64,000 bases of DNA from Symbiodinium natans (GCA_905221605.1 CAJNDS010002235.1:481343-545342), one strand, 5' to 3'. Counted from the stretch's first letter, positions 1-9,831 are shown. A program made the numbers and translations. The notes: generated from the sequence alone by a model not told the origin.

Positions 1-273
1 TTCTTGTTTTCTGCGCCTTTTTTCTTGTTTTCTGCGCTTTTCTGCGTCTCCTGTTCGGGTGGCTTTTTTTGTGTTTTCCTATGCTTTATATTGATAGCAT
101 GAAGATAAGTTCTTTCGCAACAGGGACGTAGTTGCCATCAAGTGTCTTGGAGTATTTTTTGATAGATTATATATGAAGATCATCACAACACAATGCATGT
201 GGCTTCTTTCTATATGGTAATCCTACCTCTTCTTATGATATATATATATATATATATATCGTATATATTATAA

Positions 274-476
274 TCATATATAGAAGAACATCACATGACT
301 TGATTGCAGGTCAGTGCTTGCAAAGACAAGATCATCTTCAAGCACGGCACTCAGCAGCATTTTCGGGCCATCAAGAAAAAGGCAGAAGTGTCGAATCCTC
401 ATCGTGGAATTATCGAAATAATTAACATGGACTGCATATACCTTGTCTACAGCCAACCATGTGTGCTTGCAGCCTG
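274..476 (-). other. coding-like stretch downstream of the proposed stop
   Basis: An open minus frame overlaps the terminal exon and runs on to 274. Its peptide includes VDKVYAVHVNYFDNSTMRIR, which looks protein-like rather than random. It may be an alternative 3' exon of the same gene, reached by using a donor before the TAG at 477. Splice sites were not resolved. Confidence 0.3.
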
Positions 477-635
477 CTAATCCATGCCGAGCACAGATCT
501 TATGGCAGGAGGAACCACCAAGGATGAGGATGCCCGAAGATAGGCAACCACACTCTCCATATCCGCGTCCTGCCAAAGGTCTTCATCGGCCTTCAGCACA
601 TGCAGCAGGTGTACCACATTGGCGCCAGCATCATC
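477..635 (-). CDS. terminal exon of methylase-like gene
   Basis: This exon follows an acceptor ...CTCACCAG and is phase 0, matching the previous exon, which ends GGG CAG. It reads DDAGANVVHLLHVLKADEDL and continues through an acidic Trp-containing segment to a TAG stop at 477-479 (53 codons with stop). It lies beyond the methylase motifs and would form a short C-terminal tail. A (TA)n tract sits about 30 nt upstream of the acceptor. An alternative is an internal donor with further exons: a second open frame (274-576) reads into CKHTWLAVDKVYAVHVNYFD and also looks coding. Confidence 0.6.
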   Translation of the reverse strand, partial: DDAGANVVHLLHVLKADEDLWQDADMESVVAYLRASSSLVVPPAIRSVLGMD

Positions 636-755
636 CTGGTGAGCAGTGCACATGTATCCATTATATGTATATATATATATGGACATAAATCAAGCACCCC
701 TAGACAAAGCAATTTACAATGATAAAAAAAAGAGTACTGGTTGCCAGGAGCTCAC

Positions 756-840
756 CTGCCCCACTCGGAAACCTTTGATTCCCTCATGCATGTCTGGGAT
801 GAGCTCAGCTAGCCGGTATCCGAATGCACAGGTGTATTGC
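756..840 (-). CDS. methylase-like gene, exon with QYTCAFG motif
   Basis: The exon is 85 nt, starting after GCTGAG and ending CAG before a GTGAGC donor. It reads QYTCAFGYRLAELIPDMHEG and continues to FRVGQ. In the family as I recall it, a short Q-Y-P-x-x-FG-x-x-L segment closes the domain, and this matches. Its first base completes the codon split from the exon at 931-1028. The 90-nt intron above it lacks the TA tract seen elsewhere. Confidence 0.7.
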
Positions 841-930
841 CTCAGCAAGCCATGTCATGGAGACTTCTTTGCGAATCATTGCATGATTCTTGCATGAATG
901 AAAGAATCATATGTCAGCTGAGGTGGGCTC

Positions 931-1028
931 TGGCTGGTTTGCAAGCGCTTCTTGTCCCCTGTCGAGCATTTTTTGCCACGGGAATTCACATGATATTTTG
1001 CGACAGGCACCTTGTTCTTCCGGCTCTC
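931..1028 (-). CDS. methylase-like gene, basic exon
   Basis: The exon is 98 nt, preceded by CTCAG. It reads ESRKNKVPVAKYHVNSRGKK, then CSTGDKKRLQTSQ. It is a basic segment resembling the K-Y-x-D/N-x-x-G-x-x segment that precedes the QYP/FG motif in this family. The proposed donor is GAGCCC, a non-canonical GA donor, chosen because only it restores the frame into the next exon. A TA-rich tract (1036-1080) lies directly upstream. Confidence 0.65.
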
Positions 1029-1199
1029 CTGAGCTGCATGTATATATCTACATCTATTTATAGATATACATACATATATTTCTAGGTATGAGCAGGGCCC
1101 ATGTCCTTTCGATTATGGATATGCATGTATATAATACTAAATAATCATTCACCCAGAGAAACCTGTATATGTCTGTCTTTATCTATCCCTCATGTCTGT

Positions 1200-1412
1200 C
1201 TCTATCCCTTTCTCTCTCACTCTCTCTCTCTCTCTCTCTCTCTAACTCTCTCTCTAACTCTCTCTTTCCCTTTCCCTTTCCCTTTACCTTTCCCTTTCCC
1301 TTTCCCTTTCTCTTTCTCTTGCTCTTTCTCTTGCTCTTTCTCTTTCTCTTTCTCTTCTTCTTTATCTTTCTCTTTCTCTTTCCCTCTGTATCTCTCTCTT
1401 CCTTTCTCTGCC
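1200..1412. repeat. pyrimidine tract (CT)n / (CCCTTT)n / (TTTCTC)n
   Basis: A long C/T-only-like stretch on the plus strand grades from CT dinucleotides to CCCTTT and TCTTTC hexamers. It lies inside the intron between exons 931-1028 and 1501-1632. Open frames here are low-complexity artefacts. Confidence 0.9.
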
Positions 1413-1500
1413 ATCACACATATGTATATATATATATATATAAATTATATATTACAACCCTAGACCATGCAGTATACATGAGTCACAATCATCTGCACAC

Positions 1501-1632
1501 CATTTCTGCATATGCTTCGTGAGGAATGGGTCCACGATTCAGCAAACCAACGTGCGAGGAATTTGACCACAAGCATGTCGGCTTCCAACTTGCCGATCCA
1601 TATGCCCCCATGAATACCTTCTGCTTAAACAC
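1501..1632 (-). CDS. methylase-like gene, exon with MGAYGSASWKPT
   Basis: The exon is 132 nt (44 codons), phase 0 at both ends, between ATCCCCAG and a GTGTGC donor. It reads VFKQKVFMGAYGSASWKPTC followed by LWSNSSHVGLL. The family shows a conserved Y-Q-Q-x-F-W-M-G-x-Y-G-x-x-x-x-K-P-T-x-L-W-S segment immediately after the EQP block, and this fits closely. It is one of the strongest exons of the gene. Confidence 0.8.
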
Positions 1633-1757
1633 CTGGGGATATGGCTTTCTTGAAACATTGAAGAAGCTTCAGATTCATACATATGGTATGCATATAAATT
1701 AACACCCCCAGCAAAGCGGACAAAAAATGAACAAGGCTTGCCAGAAAGCAGAGACAC

Positions 1758-1911
1758 GTAGCAAACATTCTCAACAAAGTGGCGCCAGCGCGGCAAGTCG
1801 CCAAAACATGCACTGGACGGCTGCTCGATTATAAAGCTATGTCCAAGAGACGCTGCCAAGTGTACGAGCAGAATGACCCTCAGCAGGGAGCTGGGAGAAC
1901 CACACATGGCT
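1758..1911 (-). CDS. methylase-like gene, exon with IEQPSS (motif VI-like)
   Basis: The exon is 154 nt, following CTTTAG and ending TGC TAC before GTGTCT. It encodes a hydrophobic helix, LLRVILLVHLAASLGHSFII, then EQPSSACFGDLPRWRHF. The strand-then-E-Q/N-P/V arrangement corresponds to motif VI (ENV) of C5-cytosine methylases, and the preceding helix packs against the Rossmann sheet in that fold. Phase joins it to both neighbours: AG plus A makes Arg upstream, phase 0 downstream. Confidence 0.8.
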
Positions 1912-1998
1912 CTAAAGTCCGACTATAAATAAAAGTATATTATATGTATAGTCACAACATGAGACACCTCAGGTGTAACAATCTTTGAACTGACACAC

Positions 1999-2199
1999 CT
2001 GTTGGCCATGCGATTCCCTCGCTGCACCCACTCTTTGTCACAAGCACCCAAGGGTGCATACCAGCATCGTTGAGACCCACTGCTACTCATCCACGAGAAG
2101 CTGCTGCAATCAGGAGCCATCAGCAAGACACTTCGGGGGCAGAGCCGAAGGACAGAAAGAAGGGCTAGCCTCAGGGATCCAGAGCTGGCACATGTAAGC
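1999..2199 (-). CDS. methylase-like gene, exon with MAPDCSSFSW (motif IV-like)
   Basis: The exon is 201 nt, preceded by CTGCAAG and followed by a GTGTGT donor. It reads ASSGSLRLALLSVLRLCPRS, then VLLMAPDCSSFSWMSSSGSQ, and ends near QRGNRMANR. The APxCSS loop sits where C5-methylases carry the PPCQ catalytic loop, and a Cys is present; whether it acts as a catalytic nucleophile is unknown. A (TA)n tract lies just upstream of the acceptor. Confidence 0.8.
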
Positions 2200-2212
2200 C
2201 TTGCAGCATATA

Positions 2213-2232
2213 CAAATATATATATATATATA
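2213..2232. repeat. (TA)n intron microsatellite
   Basis: A short TA run lies just upstream (minus sense) of the acceptor at 2199. Equivalent tracts lie near 665-680, 1036-1080, 2441-2470, 4797-4812, 9832-9856 and 10163-10190, each close to a 3' splice site. Confidence 0.85.
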
Positions 2233-2274
2233 TCCTTCTCATCATGTACACAAGACATGTAATTCACGAGGCAC

Positions 2275-2439
2275 GCATAGCCAGGAGCTGTGAGGAAGTT
2301 TTGACAGGCTCCACCATAGTAGTTCTTGTCGAGCTTAAAGGCAGGGAAGCCAGACAGCTTCACAGCAAAAGTAACATTGGCCGCTCCGGCGAAGCATTCA
2401 CCAAACCTGTATGCCTCAGCTGCCATGTCCAAGCCATGT
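2275..2439 (-). CDS. methylase-like gene, exon with FAGAANVTFAV (SAM-binding motif I-like)
   Basis: The exon is 165 nt, preceded by ATATATAG and ended by a GTGCCT donor. It reads AEAYRFGECFAGAANVTFAV, then KLSGFPAFKLDKNYYGG. F-x-G-x-x-x-x-T followed about 15 residues later by an acidic LD is the pattern of motif I and the acidic ribose-binding residue of SAM-dependent methylases. It begins with a split codon needing two bases, which the exon ending at 4418 could supply. Confidence 0.75.
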
Positions 2440-3067
2440 CTATATATGTATATATATATATGTATATATCAAGCAGAATCCAGACCAGCCAATGCATCAT
2501 TCGAGTCCCAATGGCAAATTCCTTGTCTACTCTGTCATTGAAGACAAGGAATATGAGAGCGACGCAAAGTACCTTGCATGCGTGTGTACATATGCACAAC
2601 AACACATCGAATCGACTCTGCACATTCTACAAATGTTACGGCATGATTACATTATACAGCGGCACACAAACCTTACACACAGCTGCAGCCAGAAGTCATA
2701 AGGAACTCCGGCATGGAAAAGCCGTCGCAGAAGCAAGTCCACACCCCATTCGCCCATGGCAGCACAAGCAAGTGTAAAAAACTAGACGCAGTTGTGCCAT
2801 GTACAGAAAGAGAGAGAGACGGAGATATGTGTGTGTGTCTGTCGAGGCATGCGATCATACATCCTGACACATACAATGCTACATGTATAGATCATAGCAC
2901 ACATATACATATATATATATAATCGATTGACATACAGGATCAGCTTCATATGCTCACATGATAATATTGAACATGCTACTATGGCACCTGCACACTGCGG
3001 AGCTTGCACTAGACGGACTCACACACACCAATGCACCTATTCTGCATCCAAAGTTATCCCTGTGCAC

Positions 3068-3142
3068 CTGAATCATCGGTCGGATGGCGTGTTGAACCTT
3101 GGACATAGATGAAACATGCTTCCAAGCATAGGTGGTTTCACT
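3068..3142 (-). CDS. possible internal exon, unknown product
   Basis: A 75-nt phase-0 candidate reads SETTYAWKHVSSMSKVQHAI then RPMIQ, followed by a GTGCAC donor. Composition looks coding. The acceptor (CTGAG) is weak, and how it joins the flanking exons is unresolved. It has no recognised family. Confidence 0.35.
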
Positions 3143-3224
3143 CTCAGACAGGTTTTGCGTTTTACACAGAAACATATACTGTTGATTCACTCTGGCACTT
3201 TGTGTATCCCCTGACACAGAAACT

Positions 3225-3345
3225 TTGGATTGCCGGTACAACTGGGCTGGCAAAACATGGCACAGCAGCTGCTGGGCGCAGGACCAGACGAAGCAGCAAT
3301 GCTTGCTTGTCTGCGGAGGCAACCTGCCCATACATGGTTGCCCCT
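3225..3345 (-). other. coding-like island, frame ambiguous
   Basis: Two minus frames are open. One reads VASADKQALLLRLVLRPAAA and the other is Cys-rich (TSKHCCFVWSCAQQLL). The first has the more protein-like composition. Splice sites were not resolved. Confidence 0.25.
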
Positions 3346-3371
3346 CACCCCCACCCTTGCACCAGGCTGTA

Positions 3372-3500
3372 GCTTGGTTTAGGGCTTTCGGGTTTAGAGG
3401 GTTTTTCTAGGGTTTTAAGGTTAGGGTTTTAGGGTTTAGAGCAATCAGGCCTTTAGAGGGGTATGGGGTGAGGGTTTCAGGTTTAGGGGGTTTAGGGGAG
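3372..3500. repeat. degenerate TTTAGGG-like tract
   Basis: Imperfect GGTTTAGGG/GGGTTTTAGGG units form the only sizeable telomere-like tract in the left 11 kb. Confidence 0.7.
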
Positions 3501-3764
3501 ACCATAAACAATGAGGGGGTGCATGGATACCATCTAGGAGGGGGCCGAGAACACGCAGCACACAACCATAGTTGTACATGTATGTGAATATATTATGTCT
3601 TGTCAGATAATGACAAGAAGGGAAGTATAGTATTCATGCAGCTTCACAACATATATTTGTTTTTTATATCTTGCAGCCAATGACAAGAAGGTGGGCTTTT
3701 CGATACCATTCATGCAGCTTCACAACATAGAAAGGCTCCATCGCACACGCAAGAGCAACAGGCC

Positions 3765-3960
3765 TGCTTCATCATCACATACGACACGCAGAAGGCGCTT
3801 GTTGCCACGGGGCATACAGGCCTCGAGTTGCAGCAGGGAGCACGACATCTACCAGCTTTTTGAAATGCAGCACCAAAGCAGTCGAAGCAGAACACATTAC
3901 CAATTTCACACTTTGCGCACGGTCTGACAGAGAACAGCCTTTGGCACCTAAAGCTTGCAA
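3765..3960 (-). other. coding-like island, possibly Cys-rich
   Basis: One minus frame reads CAKCEIGNVFCFDCFGAAFQ then KAGRCRAPCC, with paired CxxC motifs suggestive of a zinc-binding segment. A second open frame reads SVKLVMCSASTALVLHFKKL. An acceptor-like CCAAAG precedes both. Only one can be real and I cannot decide. Confidence 0.3.
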
Positions 3961-4417
3961 TGCAAACTACCATGAACCAGTCAGCAGCACTTGGCGACTG
4001 GCTCTATAGCAGCAGGATACCTAAAGAGCCTTGTCGGCAGCTGGCATGTGCAGCCAAAATTGACATGGCTCCCACCCACTGCCCCACACGCCACAGCAAA
4101 CGCAAGCTACAGCCACACATCTATAGTGCGCAACACCTCCCCGGATCCACAATTCTTGCACACTGACAGTCAATACAGCTTGCGCAGACCAAGATGAATG
4201 TATATATATATATAATACATGTATATATATATATATGAATAAAAAGATTTACACGTGGGTGTGTCTCTGTACAATTGTACACATCTACACATGAAGTTCC
4301 ATCATATACCACCACGCAGGCATGTAGATCCCAGGCACATGTAAACAACGGTCACACATATGGATGATCAAAGATGCAAAATGCATCATCTATCAGCCAG
4401 CCATGTCTCCAACTCAC

Positions 4418-4521
4418 GGCCAATGAGTGCCATGCTGCTCATACAGCTCATCACGGACACCGAAGATCCTGTTGCGATACGTTTCCTGCTGCACCAAACC
4501 AGCCCTCAAGGACACAAGCCC
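4418..4521 (-). CDS. unknown exon ending in a GTGAGT donor
   Basis: The exon is 104 nt, preceded by TTGCCAG and ended by the consensus donor GTGAGT. It reads GLVSLRAGLVQQETYRNRIF, then GVRDELYEQHGTHWP. Its two-base overhang (CC) would pair with the first base of the exon starting at 2439. Only 56 nt separate it from the next exon in another frame, so either that is a mini-intron or there is a frameshift. Confidence 0.5.
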
Positions 4522-4577
4522 CTGGCAATTCCAGCAATCAGCAGAGGCGCAACTTCATTGGCAACCATGATGCCAAC

Positions 4578-4711
4578 CCTCATGTTGGTGAAGTGCATGG
4601 ACCATACCATCGGGCCATTCTTGCGACGCACACTCACAATGTCACGTGTCCAGTAGACCTCAATCCTGTGATCAACTCCATGCTCAATCAGCCTCAAGAT
4701 CTTCTCTGCAG
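4578..4711 (-). CDS. unknown exon, conserved-looking globular segment
   Basis: The exon is 134 nt, preceded by GGATTGCAG, with a proposed GTTGGC donor. It reads AAEKILRLIEHGVDHRIEVY, then WTRDIVSVRRKNGPM, a well-balanced globular sequence that I do not recognise. The frame stays open a further 17 codons past the proposed donor to a TGA, so the end is uncertain. Confidence 0.5.
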
Positions 4712-4925
4712 CTGCAATCCAGACAACCACACAGCATACATGTACTGCACCACACACGGAAACATTAACCATTTTTTCATACGATACAGACATATACATA
4801 TATATATATACACATACATCGAGTATCATGACACTTTTTGAATTACATATAATTTGTATTTCATAAGCCTGTACACATTTAGGCACAGCTATTTGTAGTA
4901 GAAACAAGAATGTATCTATCAGTGC

Positions 4926-4992
4926 ATATATATATATATATATGTGTGTGTGTATGTATGTATGTATGTATGTATGTATGTATGTATGTATG
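4926..4992. repeat. (TA)n(TG)n(TGTA)n microsatellite
   Basis: A compound simple repeat within an intron. It produces Tyr/His/Ile-rich artefact frames. Confidence 0.9.
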
Positions 4993-5204
4993 TCTGCATG
5001 TGTGTATGATTCTGAGTATAGATAAGATTCACCGAATATAAATAGTTTTTGTACGCAGAAGGGCATCTTCTAGACCACAAATCTCGAATGAGCTGACATA
5101 TGTCTAAGTATATATATATATATGGTTGTGTAGTTCTCCAACACAGAGCTTCTTGCACCTGCCCAATGTCTATGCTGCTGCCCCAGCGCAGCCACATTTC
5201 CCCC

Positions 5205-5400
5205 CATTTTTGCCCGCCCCCCCCCCCCCTTCCCCAACCCCCCTCTCTGCGTGGTGGTGTGGGCATGGGTTGGCTTCATAGGGTTTGCAGTTTTAAGGCT
5301 TTGGGTTTTCTAGGGGGTGAAGGGGGTATATAAAGGGAGTAAAGGGGCAGGGAGAGACCAAGGGGGTGGGGGTGGGGGTGGGGGGTGTGGGGGTGACAAT
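5205..5400. repeat. C homopolymer and (GGGGGT)n tract
   Basis: A run of C ends at 5229. It is followed by GTTTTAGG-like sequence and G/T-rich hexamers at about 5363-5395. No gene was seen in 4.8-5.8 kb apart from these and flanking (TA)n runs. Confidence 0.8.
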
Positions 5401-5640
5401 TAAAACAAAAAAAAATATATATATATATATACACATACATATGTACATATACATATATACACATACTTGTATGTGATAGCTGATGCAGCATATATGTTTA
5501 CTGTGCGATAGATACTCCTGTCTGATCATCATATATGTACTGTATATATATATATACATACATAGGGTACACATGTATTTAAATTAGAGTCTAAGTAAGG
5601 CCTGAACTGCTCATGGCTCATGATACATATACACGTGCAA

Positions 5641-5660
5641 TATTTGACAGCATATATATG

Positions 5661-5691
<31 letters not shown>

Positions 5692-5726
5692 ACACAAAAG
5701 CAATCTAAAAACCCAACTCACAAAGC

Positions 5727-5760
<34 letters not shown>
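5641..5760. repeat. (TA)n, (TG)n and (CA)n microsatellites
   Basis: TA then TG dinucleotides (5651-5690) and a CA run (5728-5760) are separated by about 40 bp. They lie immediately downstream of the large exon ending at 5816. Confidence 0.9.
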
Positions 5761-5762
<2 letters not shown>

Positions 5763-5815
5763 TCTCAGTCATATCACAGGAAGCAAGCAGTTCACATGTT
5801 TGTGCCAAGTCACTC

Positions 5816-7012
5816 CTTGCAAAGCTTGCGGTCATGAGGGCCAAGGCCTCGGGCAATCTGCGGATTCGCCTTTGCCTTCGCCACAGGCGCAGTGGCAGCC
5901 TCGATGGCCACGGAGATAGGCAGCGCAGCCACAGGCTCAGAGCCCACATCAGCCATAACATCTTCACTCTCACGGGCCACACTGGCCTCACTGGCACCGG
6001 CCCCAACAGCTTCACCGATCAGCTCAGCTGCTGCTGCTTTGGCTTTGGCCTTTCCACGTGCCTTTGCCTTGGCTTTGGCCTTCCCTTTTGGCAGGGCGTC
6101 TGCATTGACCCGGGCTTTCTTTGCTGGGCGGGGAACACTGGCCTCCTCACCATCACTGGCCCCAGGCTCCCCACGATTGGGGTTCGAAGCCTTTGCATAG
6201 GCCACCTCCGCAGGGGTCTCTTCAGGCCTCACAGCGGTAGTTGGTTGCGGGGTTGTGCATTCAGCACTCACCTCTGGGGCTTGCTTGGCAGCCTGACCTC
6301 TGCCCCGCCCTCGGCCCCGGCCCCTGCCGCCACGCTTCTCCTTTTCCTCCGCCTGCTTCACTGCACGCAGATTCACCTGCTCTCTGTGGGAAAACGCTGG
6401 GCCTTCATCCTCATCAACCAAGAAATCCCCGGCACCTGAGGCCAGACCCTCCATGGAGGCCACTCGAGCTGGAGCAGCGCCTGATGCAAGGGCAACATTC
6501 GAGGCCACCTCGACTGAGGCCATTGGTCCAACCATTCCCACAGAGGAAGCTGGCTCTGAGGCAACACCTGAAGCCACACACTCCACTGGCACCATCGGCT
6601 TTGTCACCACAATACCAGGAGGAAGTCCCTGAAGACCCTGCGACTTCTCAGCAGACTCAGAGTCCGCAGCAGCCATGGCCACACATTCCAACTCAGGCCT
6701 GGCAAGATCTGGGCTTTCCGCCTGCTTGGCATTGCCCTGCATCAAATCGAACTCAGCATCAAAGCTGCCACACAGCGAGCGGCAGGCTGAACTCATTGGA
6801 ACAGGCACCTGATCATTGCCCCCAGCTTTCATGACCATGTCCTCATCCCAGAACTCTGTGCGGTTCCCCCCACTTGGCTGCTCAACTTGCGTGTCAGCCC
6901 AGGCCATGTGAGCACAGTCATCACCATTTGCAGCAGCGTGGGCATCCTCAGAATAGTCAGATCCATTCCAACGCGATCCATTCCATCGTGACGGGGTGGT
7001 TGGCAGCCTGAG
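5816..7012 (-). CDS. large exon: acidic, RGG and Lys/Ala-rich low-complexity region
   Basis: A 1197-nt (399-codon) exon, phase 0 at both ends, follows GTTGCCAG and reads on to AAG before GAGTGA, a donor-like hexamer with GA in place of GT. It carries RWNGSRWNGSDYSEDAHAAA near the start, a Val/Ala/Ser-rich middle, an RGGRGRGRGRGRG box (about residue 250) and a KGKAKAKAKARGKAKAKAA stretch (about residue 315). RGG boxes and Lys/Ala tails commonly bind nucleic acid, so DNA or RNA binding is an inference. The section is probably disordered. An alternative is that AAG GAG TGA is a true stop and a gene ends here. Confidence 0.6.
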
Positions 7013-7140
7013 CTGGCAACCGAAAGCACTTGATTTGTTTGGCCAAACAAATCAACGACAATCGTGCAGCCATGAATCTCAGATTTCTCTGGGGAATCCG
7101 GGATGACGACACAGCTTGGAAATGCCTGCTACAAACCAAC

Positions 7141-7196
7141 ACACACAGTACACACACACACACACACACACACGAGAGAGAGAGAGAGAGAGAGAT
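7141..7196. repeat. (CA)n(GA)n microsatellite
   Basis: CA then GA dinucleotides lie in the intron above the large exon. Confidence 0.9.
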
Positions 7197-7257
7197 ATAC
7201 ACAAACAAGAAAACACAAAACGAACAGACTATATACACATTGGCCCTGCAGCCCTAC

Positions 7258-7400
7258 CTCACTTGCAGAGCCATCCATCAGACGGCTGCGCGCCAACACC
7301 TCCTTGTCACCATGGAAGCACACACGACATCTCTCTCCACAGTTCCCCAGAACACACGCAACACACAACACCAACAATCTACAACACAACCTGATTGTTT
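7258..7400 (-). CDS. probable exon with CGERCRVCFHGD
   Basis: The minus frame reads NCGERCRVCFHGDKEVLARS then RLMDGSASE and ends GAG before GTAGGG, phase 0, matching the start of the 7012 exon. Three Cys and a His in 10 residues hint at metal binding. The 5' boundary is not settled (candidate acceptors lie between 7350 and 7390). Confidence 0.4.
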
Positions 7401-7554
7401 GGACATGACACCTCAGCTTGGTCCACACTCATCGGACACGTGTCCACATTGTCTGCACATCCCCAAAGCAGCCTGCGACACAGCACTTCAGCACAGAACC
7501 CCCTGCATGGCCAAGAATATATGCGTATATGCACAGCGGAGCAAAAGCCTTTGT

Positions 7555-7612
7555 TGACTCTCCCTGATCTTCTTGAGCAAGAGCTGCTTCACCTCCTCCA
7601 CTCTCGAGCTTC
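7555..7612 (-). CDS. probable exon, helical basic segment
   Basis: It follows TTTGAG and starts in phase 1, which is what the 9320-8453 exon needs. It reads SSRVEEVKQLLLKKIRESQQ then RLLLRC, an amphipathic basic helix. The exact 3' end is uncertain. Confidence 0.4.
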
Positions 7613-7780
7613 CTCAAATGAATTCATGAGCCATTAAGAGAGGACATATACTGTCTACAGATACAATCCCTCTCGATGTATATATGCAGTCGTGCTTCTA
7701 TAGATATAGATATATAATATTAACACACAGATATAATTAAGCTGCGATGGCACTTTTCACACTCAGACTTGTGTGTACAT

Positions 7781-8265
7781 ATATATATATATATTGGAGA
7801 AAATACGCACACTCACATATTTCCACAAACATGTGTGTGTGTGTGTGTGTGTGAGTACCTGGCGCCTGCACATGCGTGTCTATGCACCTGCACACATGTC
7901 GTTTTGTTTGCTTGCACTTGAGAGTTGTCCTCACCATGGGTGTATGGGCTCCTGCACTCACACGACGACTCTTATGCCTCTGCACAGCATGGTGTCTCCC
8001 ACCTGTCACAGACACACACACACACATGTATGTATATATAAATATACATACTTATTATGTATATTTATGGATACACCTGCCTGAGAAAAATGTATTTGTG
8101 TGTATGTACGTATATATATATATATATAAATATATATTGAATGAATGTATGTATGTATGTACATTGTTTTGCCTGTATACACATACAGTAGTACACGCTG
8201 CAAGACACCAACCTGTTTGCACACATGAATGATGAATACATGTGTGTATATATATATATATAGAG
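7781..8265. repeat. microsatellite-rich intron
   Basis: (TA)n at 7781-7796, (GT)n at 7833-7852, (CA)n near 8010, (TA)n and (TGTA)n at 8105-8165 and (TA)n(GA)n at 8247-8270. No coding content was seen. Confidence 0.8.
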
Positions 8266-8452
8266 AGAGATGTATAAGGTTTAACGTAATGTCTGTCACA
8301 CACTGTAATGCAGTGTACATATGTGTGTCTGTGCATGTCTGCACACTTCTGACCTATCGGATGTTTCAACAATATGCAGTGAATATGGGTCATGCGCATG
8401 CCACTCAACATCAACCATGCACCGACAAGTCTGCACAATGCAAACATGACAC

Positions 8453-9320
8453 CTGCAGCAACACTGGGAGGCACAGCTGGACTTGCATCTTCTTGGATGC
8501 ACTTTGGTGGGCAAAGTTGTCCCTCAAGTTGTTGCCCCACACCGACTTCCAGGTCATAGTCGTGGCCCTGCGCAGCACACATGAGACTTTCACCTGCAGG
8601 TCGGCCATAGTCATGCGAGAGACGCGCAAAGCGATCACCTTCACTTTCGTGCAGCGGGCAAGCAGCCTCCGCCTTCGGCCCAGCCTCAACAGCAGGCCCC
8701 GCCTGAGAAACAGGCACTGTGCCACCAACCAGCCCACCCACCTCAGGATGGCCTGCACCAGCAACCACCCCAACCAAAGGCCCCACTTCAGGAAAAGGCC
8801 CTGCACGAGGAAGAGCAGGCTGGCCCTCACACTCGGACTCCTCACCATCCACGTAGGTGGAGTCCGACTGCTCATCACTGAAAGCATCGTGGTTGGACTC
8901 ATGATCCAAAGGAAGGCCTCTGTGCAGCTCAGGCTTCCAGCCAGCAGGCCACTCATTGGGCGGCGGGGGGAGGGATGGCTCACTGACCACAGGCCCTGCT
9001 TCATGAGCAACCAGCCCAGCCGAAGGCACCAACTCTGGCGCAGGCCCAACCACATTCACAGGAGGCCCACCCTCCACCACTGCATCATGCAGAGGGGCAA
9101 GATCTCCATCCAAGCCATCCTCACGTGCTCCCTCTGCGACACCATCATCTTCCCCAGCACCGACAGGCACTGGCAGAGCCATATGCTCCTCCCTCCGGAC
9201 TGGGGGCAGATACAGCCTGTGAGTGCGGAGGGCAGATGGTACACTGGGCTTTTTGGTCATCTTCTTGACAAACGCAACTGCTTCATCTTCAATCAGCTTG
9301 GCAACATTGCGCATGCGAAC
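8453..9320 (-). CDS. large exon: acidic, proline/glycine/valine-rich region
   Basis: An 868-nt exon follows GTGCTAAG and ends GCA G before GTGTCA. It begins VRMRNVAKLIEDEAVAFVKK, then turns into Pro/Val/Gly/Glu-rich sequence with an acidic centre (NHDAFSDEQSDSTYVDGEES). This is probably a disordered linker between the N-terminal globular exons and the RGG exon. The 16-20 residues at its start look globular. It matches no family that I recognise. The plus-strand reading of the same DNA is a shadow. Confidence 0.6.
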
Positions 9321-9456
9321 CTTAGCACTCCCATGATTTAAGAAGAAGTTCCACCACATGCATATATGCAACACATACAGGACCATGCCAAAGAGGTGCC
9401 GTGAGTTGCTGCACATCTGCATCCCTCTGCGAATCGGATCGATCAGCCAAACCTTG

Positions 9457-9520
9457 AGAGACGAGGCAAATCTTCAACAACATTGTCCAGTAAAGAAGTG
9501 CACGCGAAACGACCCCTCCG
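9457..9520 (-). other. coding-like island
   Basis: A minus frame reads SLLDNVVEDLPRLSR before an AAG/GTTTGG donor-like site. The phase does not close onto the 9320 exon, so the model is unresolved. Confidence 0.25.
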
Positions 9521-9703
9521 ATTCAGAAGTAAATATGCATAGAGAAAAACAAGTATATGTATAATTGCGAATATGTATATATCTATATTAATACATATAC
9601 ATATATATAAATACATGTATATGTATTTGGTTATTTATGCACACACACACATCCAGACACACATACGCTGGGCAACAACACTCCTTGCACACAGATCTGC
9701 TAC

Positions 9704-9831
9704 TCTTTGCGTGAAAGGTGGACTGAACTCTCCAGACAACACCAAGCAGCGCCGATGGCAAAACACTAGGGCTTTCATAGCATGGGCATCAGGATTGATG
9801 GTGATGGCATTGATCTTCACCTGTGGCAGTA
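9704..9831 (-). CDS. N-terminal globular exon (LPQVKINAITINPDAHAMK)
   Basis: A 128-nt exon, preceded by TATATATAG and ended by a GTAGCA donor. It reads LPQVKINAITINPDAHAMKA, then LVFCHRRCLVLSGEFSPPF. The frame and phase (1) match the previous exon exactly. The acceptor lies at the very edge of a (TA)n tract. No family was recognised. Confidence 0.6.

Noticed and set aside
1101-1522. Ser/Leu/Phe-rich plus frames and Lys/Glu/Arg minus frame
   Set aside because: Low-complexity products of the pyrimidine tract; no exon signals.
5678-6834. Plus-strand frames of 253 and 197 codons
   Set aside because: Antisense of the 1197-nt RGG/Lys-rich exon; the plus versions start in a CA repeat.
8229-9341. 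370-codon plus-strand frame
   Set aside because: Antisense of the large acidic/proline exon. The minus frame has splice-compatible ends; the plus frame begins in a TA microsatellite.
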